Assembly (NCBI GenBank): GCA_001683735.1
Contig: LUGG01000003.1
Location: 372,001 to 436,000 of the forward strand
Length of the DNA stretch: 64,000 nucleotides
Reading direction: 5' to 3'
Origin: Grifola frondosa
Lineage: Eukaryota; Basidiomycota; Agaricomycetes; Polyporales; Grifolaceae
This document shows positions 61,517-64,000 of the stretch, piece by piece. The position numbers and the translations under genes were made by a program. Positions within the stretch are counted from its first letter, which is position 1. Each line of letters begins with the position of its first letter. The notes beneath the pieces are model-generated. The model had not been told where the DNA came from and ran no database searches. It saw only the letters and a program-made list of their open reading frames with translations.

Positions 61517-63212
61517 TTAAGGATGAACAAGTATTTTGACTAAGCCATATTCAGCGAATATGCCGTCAATCATAAGAAATAGAGACTCACTTTGATTATC
61601 CTTGTCATCAAGTAGAGTTTTGATACCTTTCTCTACAACATCCTCCAGTGCGATTTTCGAAGTAATCAACTCCTCCAAGCCAGCAAATCTCCCTTCAGCC
61701 ACGGCCTCAAGGAGCTCGGGGGAACGCGATCGTACCCTATCGTAGCTATTGATCGCCGATCAGATCATACGTGTCAAAGACGAAGCGGAATCACTTACCA
61801 GTCAATTCGATCTCCTTCATGACCATCATGTTGATGTTGAGCACAGGCGACTTCTCCATATCGAGACGTTAACCACATTGCCTCTAGGCCGTACAGCAGC
61901 CAGTGCTGTGTCCAGGCTGCTTTGGACGCCAGCACAGTCGAATACGAGGTCCGCACCATGACCGTTGGTGGCTTGAAAGACTTGGGCGGCTACGTTGGCA
62001 TCATTTACCAGCGGGTCGTACACCGCTGAGGCTGCATGTTTTAAGGCTGTCTCTCGCCGTCGAGTCGACGGCTCGCAGACACCTATCCATGATGCACCAA
62101 GTGCCCTTAAGAAAGTGTTAGTACTCGTCATTTAGTGTATAGCCCATAGATTCACTTCAGGACTTTGAGAAGTAGGAGACCAATCTGCCGAGCTCTGACA
62201 TTAGAAAATAGTGCAGCTGAATCTGATGAGAAAATACTAACAGGGCCTGCGCCAATCACGAGGGCGCTATCGCCAGCCACAAAAGCTGACCTCTTCACTG
62301 CATGCCAAACAACGGCTAAAGGCTCCATCAAACACCTACCTCCATGCAGGAGAAAATCAGATCTGAACTCTGTGACAGAATAAATATTCATACATGGTAT
62401 ACCAGACGGTAGTATGTGAACGAATTCTTGATTCACGGTGATATATTCAGCGAGGCCGCCACCCCATCCAGAGATACCCTGCACAATATGTTCACTTCAT
62501 GTAAACAGGACTAACAACGGAATTCGATGCTTACAATGAAACCGGCATGTGGACAAACGTTGCGCGTACCAACTAAGCAAGGACCGCAGGATGGTTCCAT
62601 GCACGAAATAAGCGGTTCACTATGTCGTGACGTGTTCATACCAAGTGTGATCGTATCAAAGCGCATGGCATCACTCACATCACGACATTTTGACCTACCG
62701 ACAGCACTGTTGAATCCACACCGGTTCCCAGTTCGGTGACAGTCCCGGCAATTCTAGCGACAAAGATCATCAGTCGAAGTCAGACAGAGGCAGATAAAGA
62801 CGTACTCGTGACCCATCACGACAGGAAGCGTTTCACCAGTCACATAATCAGGTGCTATCGCTGGGGAAATTGGGATAATCGACAAGTAGGAATGCAAGTC
62901 CGATCCACATACTGTTGCACAATGTGTCAAAACGCGCTCCGAGTCTGATACTTTCGAAAATTATTGTACTCACTGCCGGTCCTACATTAAATTTTCCGAC
63001 AGAGTGTTAATGTACTTCGATTTATCACACACAGCAGCACTTTCGCTCACCAGGCAACCTGGTAGGCATGTTTGCAACCAATTTAGTTCCACAGAACCGA
63101 TGCGAAAGTCACGTAGACGCACCTTGATCTTCACTTGCCCAGCTCCAACAGCAGGTTCCGGAATATCATCGATACGAACGTCGCCAGGCCCATAGTATCG
63201 TGCTGCCTTCAT
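61517..63212 (-). CDS. Zinc-dependent alcohol dehydrogenase, (R,R)-butanediol dehydrogenase-like
   Basis: MDR-superfamily NAD(P)-dependent enzyme, likely oxidising a secondary alcohol or polyol such as 2,3-butanediol. It begins MKAARYYGPGDVRID. The catalytic zinc motif VAWTGICGSDLH is spread over four exons, two of them 8 nt each (63051-63058 and 62974-62981). GHE with FAG, the structural-zinc Cys loop CMEPSCGPC and NVCPH, the cofactor motif ALVIGAGP and DLVFDCAGVQ are present. The structural zinc site looks complete. Five single-base losses appear (62750-62751, a splice acceptor near 62345, 62330-62332, 61856-61857, 61718-61722), each repaired by one base; the gene is thus probably functional. 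The tail is NQIKILVHP. Confidence 0.88.
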
Positions 63213-63547
63213 AGTTTGTGGCCGCGCGTAACAAAGAGTGAGCTCAGAATCAGAGTTAGTCAGATTCGGAGGCACCAGACCTTATATATATGCGGCGTAA
63301 ACCCAGCCTTGAATTGTCTCGCAATGCTCTTTCCGGGTCAAATGGTCCGTCGAGGTCTTCTGATAGCCAATCGAGTGGCGAGGCCATCCAATCTTTGATG
63401 CGGTTTTCAAACACTGGATAACAAATGAGTAAGTAACATATGGTACCAGTGGAGTAAGTAGTAATCAAACTCCGAAAGCGAACATCGTTAGAGTTGGGCG
63501 TTCAACGTTCAACGTCAACGCGTCAATCCTGACCGAACGTTAGAACC
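63213..63547. promoter_or_regulatory. Divergent promoter between dehydrogenase and NOSIP genes
   Basis: About 335 bases separate the two oppositely oriented start codons. No element recognised. Confidence 0.45.
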
Positions 63548-64000
63548 ATGACGAAACATAGCAAGAACAATACTGCTTCCTCTATATTCTCTTACGCTGA
63601 ATACAAGAAACTTGATTATGGAACCAAGCGTGTAAGACATCCTTGTATTAGCTCGCAATGCGTGAGTAAACCAGAACTTTGCAGCAACGTCTAGGACATG
63701 AATCTATGCGTCGTTTCGACGCTTGCGCACTCTGCTTGCAAAGGGCAAGGGAACCCGTAGCATGTCAGAAGGGCCATCTATTTTGCAAGGAATGCGTATA
63801 TACAGACCTTGGTATGTCAGATCAATCATGTTGGATCGAATCATAGTTGATGTTGCAATAGTCACACAGTTAGGTGATATCAAGCGGCAGAAGGTGAGAC
63901 TCGAGGCATTGGAACGAGAAGCGAAGGAGGAGAAGGAACGTGCGCAGGAGGCTGCGCGCGAGCGTGTATTGCTTGAGTTTGAGAGGGGTCAGCTCGGTCT
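63548..64000 (+). CDS. NOSIP: NOSIP-like U-box ubiquitin ligase, 3' partial
   Basis: The gene runs off the right edge. It starts at 63548 with MTKHSKNNTASSIFSYAEYK and continues KLDYGTKRQRLG. The zinc-finger/U-box-like block has FDACALCLQRAREPVACQK, GHLFCKECVYTDL and then DIKRQKVRLEALEREAKEE, a helical region typical of NOSIP. Introns fit at 63632-63684 and 63812-63861. The frame is intact as far as it can be read. NOSIP proteins are nuclear ubiquitin ligases linked to splicing factors. Confidence 0.88.

Noticed and set aside
8471..61857. Programmed ribosomal frameshifting as the cause of the frame breaks
   Set aside because: Sites lack a common slippery sequence or downstream structure, occur several times per gene, also damage splice acceptors, and lie in unrelated housekeeping genes. 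Simple base loss explains them better.

Overview
The window is a piece of fungal nuclear chromosome, almost certainly from a mushroom-forming basidiomycete (Agaricomycetes). The coding regions are interrupted by many introns of about 50-65 bases, genes are closely packed on both strands, and the family mix fits (velvet regulator, F-box, BTB/POZ, arrestin, standalone adenylating enzyme, DUF7025-type AAA ATPase). I placed about 110 introns by eye and reassembled roughly 25 protein genes plus one tRNA gene. There is no operon structure, CRISPR array or recognisable intact transposon.

Layout. 0-5 kb: 3' part of an AAA+ ATPase gene and a standalone adenylate-forming enzyme. 5-10.3 kb: tRNA-Ser(CGA), histone chaperone subunit CAC2 (CAF-1 p60) and FG nucleoporin NUP54/57. 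10.6-19.5 kb: an MFS permease, a VelB-like velvet regulator and an F-box gene, all on the minus strand with long spacers. 21.8-26.6 kb: a secreted FAD-linked oxidoreductase and a gene with a predicted AAA-ATPase-like domain. 26.6-36 kb: RNA polymerase II subunit RPB9, divergent from GPI mannosyltransferase SMP3, then a small conserved protein and a large inositol polyphosphate 5-phosphatase with ASH and RhoGAP-like parts. 37.9-42.7 kb: an arrestin-domain gene and a Cyp40-type cyclophilin. 45-52.6 kb: a SANT-like gene and three BTB/POZ paralogues. 53-64 kb: a protein-kinase-like gene, a secreted amidase, an uncharacterised repeat-containing gene, a butanediol-dehydrogenase-type enzyme and the 5' end of a NOSIP gene. 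Housekeeping and accessory genes alternate, and nothing forms a convincing biosynthetic cluster.

Three things stand out. First, very short exons: two consecutive 8-nt exons in the dehydrogenase gene build the zinc-site motif, and a 4-nt exon in the 5-phosphatase gene builds the invariant WMGDLNYR motif. Second, four well-supported GC-AG introns, more than expected by chance in a window this size. Third, many conserved genes carry single-base indels, mostly one base lost from a homopolymer, in places where the protein family fixes the frame. Because this hits essential single-copy genes, I read it as uncorrected sequencing or assembly error, so the affected genes should not be called pseudogenes without checking. 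No clearly new molecular system was found.
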